Source: Azolla pinnata
Lineage: Eukaryota > Streptophyta > Polypodiopsida > Salviniales > Salviniaceae
Length of the DNA stretch: 58,774 nucleotides
NCBI GenBank assembly: GCA_037176905.1
Contig: JBBBWG010028257.1
Location: forward strand, 1 to 58,774
Direction of reading: 5' to 3'
Program-made: the position numbers and the translations under genes
In this document: one piece after another, positions 1-11,011 of the stretch
Position numbering within the stretch: position 1 is the stretch's first letter
How the letters are laid out: every line of letters starts with the position of its first letter
The notes under the pieces: model-generated
Told to the model about the DNA's origin: nothing
Seen by the model: the letters and a program-made list of their open reading frames with translations, nothing else
The model's database searches: none

Positions 1-3000
1 TTCCCGTCAAGACTCATCCTAGCATATCAAGCACAACGCTGCTTTTATAAGAGGTTCTGCAATTTCTGATTTTAAATGCCCCTAGAATTTCTTAAGTCAG
101 TTCCACTCATCACAAATACATGACATGCCTGGTAAAACGGTTGAGGAATTAGATTTTCAAATTCATGACATGCCTGGTAAAACGGTTTTTCCATGTCAAG
201 CCAAATAAAGTCTCGGAGTAGCCTCAAAGAAGGAATTACAACTTTTTCTTCATTCAAGTTTGATATACAGCGAGATATATAGACCTGCAACTAAAATAGA
301 ACTTAATCAGTATTAGCATCCGAAATCATTCGTGAAAAATATATACACATGACGATAGATCAAACCGAAATCCAAATACTAAGCACTCTATGATGGATGA
401 ATCATCAGGAATAGAGAATAGTGCATTGGTTTAGTGGCAGAAGGTAACATGACAGGCATAAAGATTCAGATAAATAGACATTAATCTAGAACACAAAAAC
501 ATCTTATAAGGCTAGAATCTATGCTCATCGGCAGTGAAGATTCATTAATAAAGGAAATATTTGTCAGGAGACACAGATGTGAATGACATGCAGCTGTTTA
601 AAGGAATTTCATATGATATGGAGCGCTGAACTTAGGTTGAGTTGGGTGGTGTTGAATGCTATAGATTGTATTAACTATTCACATACTCATGGGTCAAGTA
701 GAAACCCCAACAAAGATCCTCTAACTTCTGCTTATATCTGGACAAAATAGAGTTTTAGAATAGCAGGGTGTACGACACACTAGACACACTTTGTTATTCT
801 TCCTCAACTCCAAAGACTAGAGAACCACAAGCAGAACAGAAGAGATAGCTGAAGACAGTGCTAAAAATGCCAGCTTGGGAAAACCAGGCATCTATCCAAT
901 CACCAAAACATCTTCCAAAACTAGCATATATGCAATGCAGGTGAATAATCATTGGTGATGAAAGCACCTGGTTATAAATGACGTTAAATGCAGGGATTAG
1001 GCCATGGATTTCTCCTCAACCTTCCCTTTGTACTCATGGATCAAAAGAGGTTTGCTATCGTACATACTCTTTTTTGAATTGGCAAGTTTAGAAAGTTTGT
1101 AAGTTGTACATGTCTAATGACAGAAGCGACTTTACAGGAATTTAGTTTTCAGGCAAACATGCACCGATCTAGTACACAAAACCTCTTACAGCTATTGTAA
1201 AAGCTTTTCTGACCCACATCTTTGCTTGCACAATTTATTGAATCATAATGACCAAGAATCTCTGTGAATGCTCCAGACTCCATGATCTCTCCAGGTGCGT
1301 CCTCAGCTAGTGTCATCTTCCATAAAAGCTCCAATAATCTGTACGGAACATATTCTGAATTAAACATTAGAGTTGATACAATCGCACATATTCGAAACAA
1401 TTCAGACTTGTTTTTCCCCATGCAGCATCGAGTTATGAGAGAAAACAGTGAGTGCATCGTAGGAAAGTGAAAGCCTCGTCAACAATTTATTTTCTTCATT
1501 ACCGTTTTGTTTATATTATAAGAGAACAAACCTATTAGCAAATACAATTTTAACCAACACTAGAAAAACAAAAGACCGACATCTACCATGTGCCTGAAAG
1601 TGTAATCCTCTATCCACAACCCATTTAAAACAAACATCGTACATTCCAATAATTTGTATCTGGTATACAATTTGACACGTGTCCAGGTTGTACATAGGGC
1701 CCATATTAAATAAACATTGAAATTGACCAAACTGAAATAATGCATGAAAAAAAAAACACCTTGGAGCCATTACTCCCTTGTTATCACTTCGAGCAAGTTT
1801 CTTCACCAAAGCCAAAATTTTGACAGTATCAGATGGAGAGTGACCCTATCAAAGAAAAACGAAAGGTACTTCTGAGTGATGTTCAAAGTATCCAAGGTTA
1901 AAAGAGAGCAGGGATATTCACGAAACCTGCGTTCTTTCAAATCGATCAAACACACTGTCTAGCTGCTCAGAGGAGAAAGACCAAGCCAAATCAGCAATAA
2001 GGTCAAAAATGTTGGCTTTCACCTGACAACATAGACGAGACAGCGACAATAGTTAGGAGGCCATAACCCTTATTCTTATGCATTTCTGCAATATATAGTT
2101 GTTTCCTACCGTTTCAAATTGATCAGGTTTCTCTATAGCTGCCCATATCGCGTCTAAATGCTCCTCAGAGAGCCGCTTCTCCTGAAGAAGAAACTTCATG
2201 ATCTTCTCAACCTATAGGTCATCCAGACCAAATTAGACACCTAAACATGTAGGGGAAAAGGGGCCTCAAAGATGCTAATGTAAGTTATAGATGATGAATC
2301 AGATCCTCACCTGATCAACATACTGCTTATGGTGCAGATGAGAACGAACAACCTTACGCAAAATGTCCATCTTCTCCAGCCATTCAATTGTCGTAGACAA
2401 GGCGTCTAGATCATCCCTGTGTCCAGAAAGGCATCAAAATAGCTGAAAGTGTCAATAAAACCCAGTAAACCCAATAGGAAATACAAAACACCTAGTATGT
2501 AAGCACCTAACCATCCGATCACAAAAAGCCTTCAACTTGCAATGCTATGCATTTCCCTACACATCTTAACTTGCAATATCTGAGAAGTTGGCATGAGGGC
2601 CTGCAAATCCGAGGTCAGAATAAGATTGAGAAGAGCACTCTACCTTGCCGAAACTAATCGCGCATTCTCGAGAAGCTTATTGATCTCTCGAACTGCACTC
2701 AGCTGCTTGTTAAACGAATGGAAACTAAGCATTCTTTCAACTAACAGCCTTTGGACGACACTCACTACGCTCTCTGCTTGTTCCAACGATGTGCTCCTCG
2801 CAATGATAATCTGGAGGTGCCGGAGAATAGATGAAAGAGCTGCGAAAGACCCATCTCTAGTCTTGTCACTCAGAGCATCTACATCTGATTCCAGCTTATG
2901 AGCAATGTACTTCAGAACCCTATTGACAGGCTCGATGAATGCTTCGGCCACGTCGTCGACGAGGAACTCTGCAGCTTTCGACACGATGAGGAGCAGCACC

Positions 3001-4343
3001 TCGAGCACGGCAGGAGCGAGCTTCTGCGGGGTAGAGAGGACCCGTAGCAGCTGCTGATAACCATTCCCATAGCGACTCTTCCCGAAATAGTTAAGCAGAT
3101 AGGAGAGCCACGGGTACGAGCCCTCCTCGTCTCCTGCGCTCTTCGGAGAGCCGACAAGGGGTCGAGCGAACCGAGGGGACCCGAGGCCGAGGGCCGATGC
3201 CGACGGAGAAGATAGCGAGTGATTGCTACCCGAGAGCGAAGGGTGGGACTGATCCTTGTGCTTCAAGTGGAACTGGCAGTGTTTATCCAGCCCTAAGGCA
3301 AGGGATCGGAGCAAGGCGAGCAAATCCTCGGCGGCGGGCGAGCTCGAGCCCTGACCATCGGGGAGGGGGAGGCGGGGCAATTCGGCGACGACGAGATCGA
3401 CGAGGCGGCAGAGCGCATCGAGGATGTTGCGGTGGATCTCGCTGTTCCACTTCCAGATGGCCTTGTCCTCGAGGCACTTCTCGAAGGCGCTGGGAACGGC
3501 GTCCCGATAGAGGCTTTGCAGGAGGCAGCGGCGGCGGAAGCGCTCGGGGCTCAGGTCGGGGTCGGCGTCGTCGGCGTCGTCGGCGTCATTGCCCCCATCC
3601 ATGTTCAAGCTCACGAGCTTCGCAGCCGAGGAGAGGCAGTTGCTCAGGTGGATCGGGTACACTGTCCACGGCCACTTGTTGAGCCCCTCGAGCAGCACTG
3701 CCAAGTCGTCGCGGGGGAAGTCGAGCACCTGCGCCACCGCCACTTCGTCCTCCAATTCCTCCGCTTCTGCCTCGATGCTCTTGCGAACTCCTCCATCTCC
3801 ATCTCCATCTCCATCTCCATTTCCACCTCCATTTCCTCCTCCATTCCCTCCTCCATTTCCACCTCCATTTCCTCCTCCATTTCCACCTCCACCGCTATGC
3901 TGTGCTGGCATGCTCATCATCATCATCATCATCATCATATCCCCTCCTCCTCCTCCTCCTCCTCCTCCTCCTCCTCCTTCACCTGCACCTGCAACCCTAC
4001 CTCCTCCTCCTCCTCCTCCGCCTTCATATTCTCCCACGGATGTATCTTCGCTCGAGTTGCTCTCCCAGCCTTCGCCTTCTGGCTCTATCTCTTCCTTCTG
4101 ATCCACTTCGATCTCCGCTTCTTCTTCCTCCTCCTCCTCCTCCTCCTCCTCCTCTTCCTCCTCCTCCTCTCTTTCTGCTTCTTCCTCCTGCACCTCCACT
4201 TCTTTAGCCTCTTTCTCTCTTTTCGCTTGCTGTCGCTCCCTTTCCACCGCCACACCCGTTTCTAACTTGTGCTGCTGCTGCTCTTTTTTCTGTTTTGGCT
4301 TAATTGCCTTGGCTTCGGCATCCCGGTCCCTGCACAGATCCAT
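1..4343 (-). CDS. USP9X/fat-facets-like ubiquitin C-terminal hydrolase, 5' part (partial)
   Basis: Minus-strand gene that starts at 4343 and leaves the window on the left. Visible exons: 4343-2644, 2416-2311, 2211-2110, 2022-1927, 1845-1760, 1338 to 1183 or 1176, and one starting at 284. The first five junctions keep frame. For the sixth exon, only the weaker donor after 1176 is in phase with the exon at 284; if the better donor after 1183 is used, a small exon is missing from this model. Established family knowledge: the helical N-terminal region of human USP9X has the same blocks in the same order, here read as KQLSAVREINKLLENA, HHKQYVDQVEKIMKFLLQEK, HLDAIWAAIEKPDQ, FDLIADLAWSFSSEQLDSVF, KKLARSDNKGVMAP, LLELLWKMTLAEDAP and NEEKVVIPSLRLLRDF. 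The USP9X Cys/His protease domain would lie beyond the left edge, so activity cannot be judged. Residues 1-210 are low complexity (poly-Glu, poly-Gly, eight Met in a row, GGGN repeats). USP24 is a related alternative, but the block order fits USP9X better. Confidence 0.86.
3780..4260 (-). repeat. Trinucleotide-repeat-encoded N-terminus of the USP9X-like gene
   Basis: Inside exon 1 several microsatellites are translated in frame: GAG/GAA runs give long poly-Glu, GGA/GGT runs give poly-Gly, (ATG)8 at about 3919-3942 gives eight consecutive Met, and an imperfect GGAAAT/GGAGGT minisatellite at about 3797-3893 gives GGGN and GDGD repeats. On the plus strand the same DNA reads as poly-Ser, poly-Pro or poly-Leu ORFs, which I take as shadows. 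The length is probably polymorphic. Confidence 0.85.
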
Positions 4344-4821
4344 AGGCTCGCTCTCCCTGCCTTGGCCACCGCCTCATGCAGCCTGCTCATTACCAGCAAA
4401 GCTCATGATTTTGATTTCCAACCTCGCTGCTAGGAGCAGAAGGATGGAGCAGATCTTGGCGGAATTCACCTGCCGCGGAACGACCGAAGCCTTAAAAGAA
4501 CCTGCTTCAAGGAGGAGCAAGAGTCGGGAGGCGAAAGGCACGCAGAGCAGAGGCGGGCCGGAATGTGGAAATGCCGGGTTCTTCTGTTCCTTTCGGCTGC
4601 CTGCTCTCCCCCACCCCCCACCCCCACCCCGGGGGATTCTGTACTCTCCTTCGCCTTCGGATTCTCGACTTGAGCCCTAGCTTTCTGCTTCTGCTTCTGA
4701 CTTCTCACTTCTCTCTTCCTGCTTCTGCTGCTGTCTTCTCCCCCCTGCTGTCTTCTCCTCCTGCTGTCTTCTCCTGCTTCTGCTGCTTCTGCTGCAGTCC
4801 TCTCTTCCTGCTGCTGCTGCA

Positions 4822-4868
<47 letters not shown>

Positions 4869-4960
4869 TCTGCGTTCGCTTCTGTGTGATCTGCGACAGA
4901 AGAAGAGAAGACAAAAGACGCAGACGACGCAGACGACGCAGAGAAGAGTAAAACAAATCA
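4344..4960 (-). promoter_or_regulatory. 5' flank / probable 5' UTR of the USP9X-like gene, CTT/GCT-rich
   Basis: Between the start codon and the tetranucleotide satellite lies a pyrimidine-rich (plus strand) stretch of CTTCTGCTG-type repeats at 4680-4815, a pure (GTC)n run at about 4817-4866, and an ACGCAGACG repeat at about 4916-4940. No TATA box or transcription start could be assigned. I read it as leader and proximal promoter by position only. Confidence 0.4.
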
Positions 4961-5035
4961 TTTTTATTTTTATTTTTACTTTTCGGTATTTGGTTTTGTG
5001 TTTGTTTTTTTTCTTTTTCTTTTTCTGACTCTGTT

Positions 5036-5282
5036 TATTCATTCATTTATTCATTCATTCATTTATTTATTTATTCATTCCTTCACTCGTTCGTTTATTT
5101 ATTTGTTTATTGATTTATTTATTTGTTTATTGATTGATTGATTTATTTATTTATTTATTTACTTATTCTTTCATTCATTCATTTATTTATTTGCTTATTG
5201 ATTTATTTGTTTGTTTGTTTGTTTGTTTGTTTGTTTGTTTGTTTGTTTGTTTATTTATTTATTTATTTATTTATTTATTTCT
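5036..5282. repeat. TTCA/TTTA/TTTG tetranucleotide microsatellite
   Basis: About 250 bp of four-base units changing from TTCA through TTTA to a pure (TTTG)n block at about 5206-5250, then (TTTA)n. Plus-strand ORFs of Leu, Ile, Phe and Tyr across it are artefacts of the four-base period. Confidence 0.95.
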
Positions 5283-6990
5283 CGCTATTTTCTTCTATTT
5301 TCTGCATTTACGTATCCACTTATTGGGGGAGCTCATCAGAAATAAATATAATTTAATTAAGCCCTGATTAATTTTATTCGATTACTTATTTGTCTATTTA
5401 TGCCACTATTTAACATTATTAATGAATCGATATTATTTATTTACTTGTTTATTTACCTATTTTTGAAGTAAATATCCTTAATCAAGCCGTGGCTAATTTT
5501 TTTGAAATTACTTATTTATCTATTTATTCCATTATTTATCTATTCTAATTAATAGTTGTTTATATGCTGTCTTATTTTTTTATTACTTTATTTATTCATT
5601 ACCATTTATTTATTTATTTATTTATATTATTGTGTGCTACTTAACTAAAAATTAACACCCAAATCATTCCGTCATTATAACGTTGATTGATTCTATTCTT
5701 ACTCGCTTCCCACTAATTGATCCTAATCGATTCTCGTGCTGTATTTGATCAACAAATTTTAGTGGGTTTAGAATCTAATTAATTGAATAATGCCTTCATC
5801 ACTTAATTGAGCGTTAAATCAATTAGTTAATATGATGTTAATTGGGCTCGCGAGTAATTGATTTGGTGTTGCTCGATTAATCGAGCGTTAACTCTGTAGC
5901 TTTCAGTTTCGATAGGCATTAAAATGTAATTTACAATTCCGTCACATGTTTTTCTGGCAATTTTTTCGACTCGTTTAATTGTTAAATTTACTTACTTATC
6001 TATTACGAATAAAGACAGAAATCCAGCGGGCAATAGCCGGTCGGTAGAGGTTTCGCACTGCACTTACCCGGACAAAACTACTGAAAACCTTTGCAAAGAC
6101 CTTGGAACTGGCTTGGGGCTTCTTAGCGTTGACGAAGTTGAGCTCGTGGCGTTGACGAAGTTCATCTAAACCCAATCTGCAATTTGCTTCCAGATTCCAG
6201 GTTACTCGCTCGCTGGATCAGCATGCGTTCATCTGCATTTTTACATACATATATGTGTACGATGTTGGCAACGGGTTAACCAGTTAAGAAGATCTCGAGC
6301 CAAACCGTTTCTAAGCCTGAGCTGTTTCAAACCGGTTTAGGCCAAACAGGTTAAGACTTAATTAAAACTGGTTTAGGCCAAACCAGTTAAGTCTTGAATG
6401 GTTTATGCCGAATTTTTAGATCAATATTAATTATTTGTTGCCAAAAAAAAGTGCTTAATCAGTGTAGCAGCTCCAAACGAATGCCATTGAAAAATCGAAG
6501 CATCGATGCTACTCCAATATTACCGTTGGTGTCGTCGCTGTTTTAAAGCATAAAGCTTTATCTAGCTCCATCTCCACTTTCGATTTGCACCTCCAGAGGA
6601 AAAGCTTTCGGTGAATCATCAAAAAACATGGAGACATTGTCAGGTGTGCAATAACCAATTCATGCTTACAATAAATCATTGGTCATTTAAGTATGTTTAC
6701 GACCGTCGACAGATAGTCCATCGTTAATCAATTATTTGCGTCTCTATAAATTGGGTTGCAAAACATTGCATTATTAGTTATAGATTAACCAATAAATTAA
6801 GTATTTGACTTATGATCACAGGTGTGATCAAGCAACAAGAGACCAGTCTATCTGCATGTACGCGATGAGAAAAATCATTGGACACGTAAAATTACACAAT
6901 TGTTGTTTAACACTCGACAAGGGATGATTAACACAACCAAGATTAAGCACGGCACGAGAAATATGTTTCATTTCAAAGGAAGATATAGCC
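5283..6990. other. AT-rich intergenic DNA, no gene seen
   Basis: Rich in TTTA and TTAATTGA motifs to about 5900. From about 6000 the base composition is ordinary. A ~36-bp unit repeated twice with AAACCGGTTTAGGCC-like sequence lies at 6329-6400. No coding exon, tRNA or rRNA was recognised. Confidence 0.6.
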
Positions 6991-8560
6991 ACTAGTTATT
7001 CAGGTTGTCATCCAATAGCCCAATTGTTGGCTACAAGAAGCGCTCCGAAGATACCTGTTCTTTTTTTTCTTGCAATGGATCAATGCAATCCTCTCTTACT
7101 AGAGCGAGCACTTTTGAGACATCTCGTTTGTCGAAGCGAAGTTTCGTTACCGTTGCTTTTGTTCTTCACAAATGTCTAACGAGGTTCCTGTAATGCATTT
7201 ACAGTACTTGTTTAGCACAAATTGAAATGGGTGTTAGATGGTGTTTTGGCATGAATCGGCTAAAGAAGCCAACTGGGTTATATCTTGATATTTGTTTTGG
7301 GTAATATAGTTAGGTGTGCGAGACTCCTACCGATTCATAAGTATCTCACATGCCACTTATAGAGTTGAGATGGAGGGAAGTCGAGAACAACTTGCAATCC
7401 ATCGTGCTAAACTCGAATAAAAGAACTCAAAATGTAATGCCTGCATGACTTATACTTCGAATGTTAAATAACAAGATTACCAATCATTGTTATTTGATCA
7501 CATGCGTGACCAGGTGCAAAAAGCAGTATCGATCGAGCTCGATACATCCTGGCTGAACTATTGTTGGGGGGAACACGTTCCCAATAACACGATAGCACGC
7601 CTGTGGGAGCATGTCGAGTTGCAAGAAATGAAAATCGAAAAACAGAAATAGAAAGGGGAGCAGAAAAGTTTGGCCTATCATCTCTCAAAGCGCATTTGCA
7701 GACAGCACAACCCAAACCAAATCATCAAGAAAGAGGAGGTATCTTGTCTTCGTTTACTACAGACTCAAAGTCACGAGGAAATCGAGTTCTCGCCATGGTC
7801 GAAGCGATCTGTGGTCGTAACGAGTTCATCATTACGGAGAAGGATCTCCAATCTACAAGCGTCGGATGCGATGCAAATGGATCTTCACTCGTGCTCTCTC
7901 TGCACTGCAGAGACTACTCACATGGGATTTGAAGGAGCTTAGTCTTCTCGATAGTTTGCAACCTGAGAAGGTTTCTCGGCAACTTCATAGGGAAGGCATA
8001 CTAATAAAGGGAAAAGCTGGAGGACGATAGTGCACAACAGCTATCTGAAAATGATGAGCGCAAATTTGGCTCGTCCAATTCCATCAAGAACACTGACTCT
8101 TGCAGGTCATCATCGGATTCCTCTCTCGGCGAAACCTCTCAAATACGGTCACATGATGGTTGTATTCACATGATCTATCTCGACATGTCATATCTGTAAT
8201 AATCAGAAAGGGCACTTGCCCAAATTGTTTTTGTCTTCGTCCCCAAACCGAAACTCCTTTCATTAGTTATAACTCGGTCACAAACGACCGTTCGCAATAT
8301 CAACTCAAGTCATACATAATGATCCACCTACGAGTCAATCCGGTAATCAGCAGTGCAAATATCCAACGAGGGGGCTAGTCATCTCCATACTACCTACATT
8401 TCCGTTGTTGTAAAGAATAGAATACATCCGTGTTCCAAAATCTCACGAAACAGGAGCCTTTTCCTCAACGACAACATCAAAGAATCCTTTCATTAAGTCA
8501 ACATCAATCGACCTCTTAATGTCCAAAACAAGCTCCTTCCAAACAACCGCTACAATTTCT
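6991..8560. other. Intergenic DNA with short unrecognised ORFs
   Basis: Two overlapping plus-strand frames at 7603-7942 code about 90-109 residues of ordinary-looking composition, and the stretch at 7920-8030 reads on in shifted frames. I do not recognise a family. A decayed transposon is possible but unsupported by any conserved motif. Confidence 0.4.
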
Positions 8561-8585
8561 GCTTGAAGGCACTAAAAACGTTCTA

Positions 8586-8602
8586 TACATCTAGCCTTCC
8601 AA

Positions 8603-8649
<47 letters not shown>

Positions 8650-8933
8650 TCACATTGCAGTAGAACTCAAAAGCTCCGATTCGATCAGATCTTTCGCCTT
8701 ATATTCCTCGTGATACATTGCAGCAGAACTCAAAAGCTCCGGTTCGATCAGATCTTTCGCCTTATATTCCTCGTGATACATTGCAGCAGAACTCAAAAGC
8801 TCCGATTCGATAAGATCTTTTGCCTTATATATACACACACACACACACATATCACATTGGAGTAGAACTCAAAAGCTCCGATTTGATAAGATCTTTTGCC
8901 TTATATTCCTTGTGATAGATACATTTGTAGTAT
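8586..8933. repeat. 63-bp tandem repeat, four copies, with TA/AC microsatellites
   Basis: A (TA)n(CA)n tract at 8587-8650 precedes a 63-bp unit that starts CATTG at 8653, 8716, 8779 and 8855. The third and fourth copies are separated by a second (TA)n(CA)n tract at about 8827-8850, which explains the longer spacing of 76. Copies differ by only a few bases. Confidence 0.95.
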
Positions 8934-8942
8934 AACTTGTAT

Positions 8943-9020
8943 ATTACCGAACCTGACCGGTTCGGACCAAACCGGTCTCCCGAACCTCGAAGCAAAACCG
9001 GTTCGGAACCGAACCGAACC
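8943..9020. repeat. ACCGGTTCGG-type short repeat cluster
   Basis: A compact cluster of AACCGGTTCGG and ACCGAACC motifs in both orientations, several overlapping as palindromes (ACCGGT). Similar AAACCGGTT motifs occur at 6305-6400. Such clusters are seen in plant repeat elements; no specific element is identifiable. Confidence 0.6.
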
Positions 9021-9279
9021 CTTCAGCTTCTGCTCCACGATCTCTGTGTTTCTTCTGCTCCACGATCACGGCTCCTGCTCGCCCTCGCCTCTTTCTGCTT
9101 TTCTGCTTCTCCGATCGGCCCCGCTCTCGCCTCCCCATCCATGGCTGCTCGCACCTCGTCTTCTTCTTCGCTTCCGCTTCCCTTTTTCTTAGCAGGTAAG
9201 TCTTTCCGATCCTCCTGGGCTTTTGATCTTTCTTTCTGGCTGCTGCTGTTCGATCTTGCTTCCCTATCATGTTTATCTG

Positions 9280-9870
9280 GCGGACCACACGATCGATGCC
9301 TGTTTCTTTCGCCGCAGCCACGGGCCTCGTGCAGCAATCGCGACTTCCCCACATTTGCTGGGATCTTTCTTCGACATTTGATCCTTGCATCTTTCTATCA
9401 GTCAGCGTTTTGTTTAGGTTTCGATTCCTTAGAATGTGCGTCTCTGCCGCCCGCAAGAGCGATGCCGGTTTCTGATTCCCACATTGCTGGGATCTTTCTT
9501 TGGTATTTGATGCCCCCCAGCATCTTTCCATCAGTCAGCGCCGTATGCTGATACCGTAGAATCTATGTCTCTGCCGACCACATATTTCCAATGCGGATAT
9601 CATGGAATCGATGTCTCTTCTGGCCCACAGGATGGTCGATGCACGGTTCTGTCTCCCATTTTTCTCAGATATCTCTTTGATATTTGGTCACTCTGTGGAT
9701 CGGTCAGTATTGATTTAGTTGGATATCCCAATGCTGATACCCTACAGTTTATGTCTCTGCTGACCACATGATCATTGCCTCTTTCTTGTCCTGCCATGTT
9801 GATGTCCTTGTGGTGCAATCACATTGTTGGGACCTTCTTTCTTTGGCATCGGTTTTGCTACTTCGAATAT
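9280..9870. repeat. Diverged ~175-bp tandem array
   Basis: Four diverged copies each contain an ACATTGCTGGGATCTTTCTT-like start (about 9351, 9480, 9658 and 9821), a CATCAGTCAGCG-like middle, and a TATGTCTCTGCTGACCACA-like end. Identity is too low for a recent array. Short ORFs in it look incidental. A possible exon with a good donor (ATG at 9141, GTAAGT at about 9196) lies just before it, but nothing downstream can be joined to it. Confidence 0.6.
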
Positions 9871-10194
9871 GTCGCAGTTTTTATCTCGAATTCCTGCATT
9901 GCAGCTGCTCAAAAACGTTCCTTTGTGTGCGATTTTAGGGTGAGCAACTCACTTGTTTTGTCATTTCTAACAATCTTCATCCATGGAAAGAGTCCGTCTT
10001 CATCAAACTTCATTGGCCAGCCATACAAAAGTGCGATGGCTGAAGAGTTTGTGCCCTTTCTGCCATCAGTAAAACACACATTGTATTGGCTGGAAATCCA
10101 AATTTCTTCCTGTGTGCGGATGAGATTTAAGTGCAGACTGTACTCCTCTAGTTATGTGGATATAACCCTTGTCCATAAAAGGATATTCTTTTTC

Positions 10195-10700
10195 AGAGAG
10201 GCGGGGGAGTTGAAATAGAAGCATACACGGATGCAAATTATGTAGGTTCAGTTTAGTGACAGGAAATCAACTTCAGGTTATTGTATTCTTATTAGGGGGA
10301 ACTGAGTCCTGGGTCATGGCAGCTTTCCATATATGGTGCTATTATGGCTGAAAATATCTTGCACAGTCTTGAAAATCAAGTGGGAAGGAACCACATTTGT
10401 ACCGTGAATCATGCGACAAGATTGACATAGCACACAAGTCTACATTAAATGACAGGACAAGACGCATCAAGTTGGGCATGTATTTTATTTTTGAAAGACT
10501 AGAGAGTGGCCTGACTTGCTCTCTGATCATAGAAGCGGGTTGGCAACATGGCAGACATACTCGCAAAAAAGTTAGGGAATCCAACTTTTCAGATGATTCT
10601 GTCCCAATTGGAAATGGAAAAATTACCTGTTCACCAGCTTCATAGAGAGTATTGTAAAAGCTACAAGTAATACTAGCAATAAAATAAGATTTAATGCAGC
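10195..10700 (+). mobile_element. Decayed Ty1/Copia retrotransposon, RNase H region
   Basis: Reading through frameshifts and stops, the plus strand shows the order typical of Copia RNase H: EAYTDANYVGSV at about 10212, DRKSTSGYCILIRG at about 10258, CDKIDIAHKSTLNDRTRRIK at about 10410 followed by YFIFERLESG, and GNMADILAKKLGNPTF at about 10540. The reading frame is broken at least twice, so this is a fossil. No LTR pair, primer-binding site or polypurine tract was found. It lies just upstream of the 474-codon ORF. Confidence 0.85.
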
Positions 10701-11011
10701 AACTTGCATAATAGAATAAGTTCGAGAAAATGTGAAATAAATGTTTCAAATTTGACACTGTTCTATGTGTATAAAAAGGGGGGTTATTTCCTCTGTTGGA
10801 TAGGAAAGACAGGACGATTCAAATGCATTGGCCTAAAGACAAGAATTTTCTGAGCTCTTTTCCAAATCGATGCAAAATGGTGGGGTGGATCAGCATTGTT
10901 AACAAGGTGGTGTTGTATGTGCAGTTGGCACTAGCTGTGTGGAATATCGTGCGGCTAACACCACTAGCTTTGCTAGTGAAGGCATTCTTCTAGTGGCTAC
11001 AGACATCGCTG

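Noticed and set aside
3197..4265. Plus-strand ORFs of 161-277 codons with poly-Ser, poly-Leu and poly-Pro
   Set aside because: They are antisense shadows of USP9X-like exon 1, whose minus-strand frame has conserved sequence and splice sites.
5134..5367. Leu/Ile/Phe/Tyr-rich ORFs resembling membrane peptides
   Set aside because: Produced by the TTTA/TTTG tetranucleotide repeat.
8944..9551. Overlapping 195- and 204-codon ORFs on opposite strands near 9 kb
   Set aside because: They cover the diverged tandem array and the CCGGTT cluster, show no conserved domain, and neither strand is favoured.
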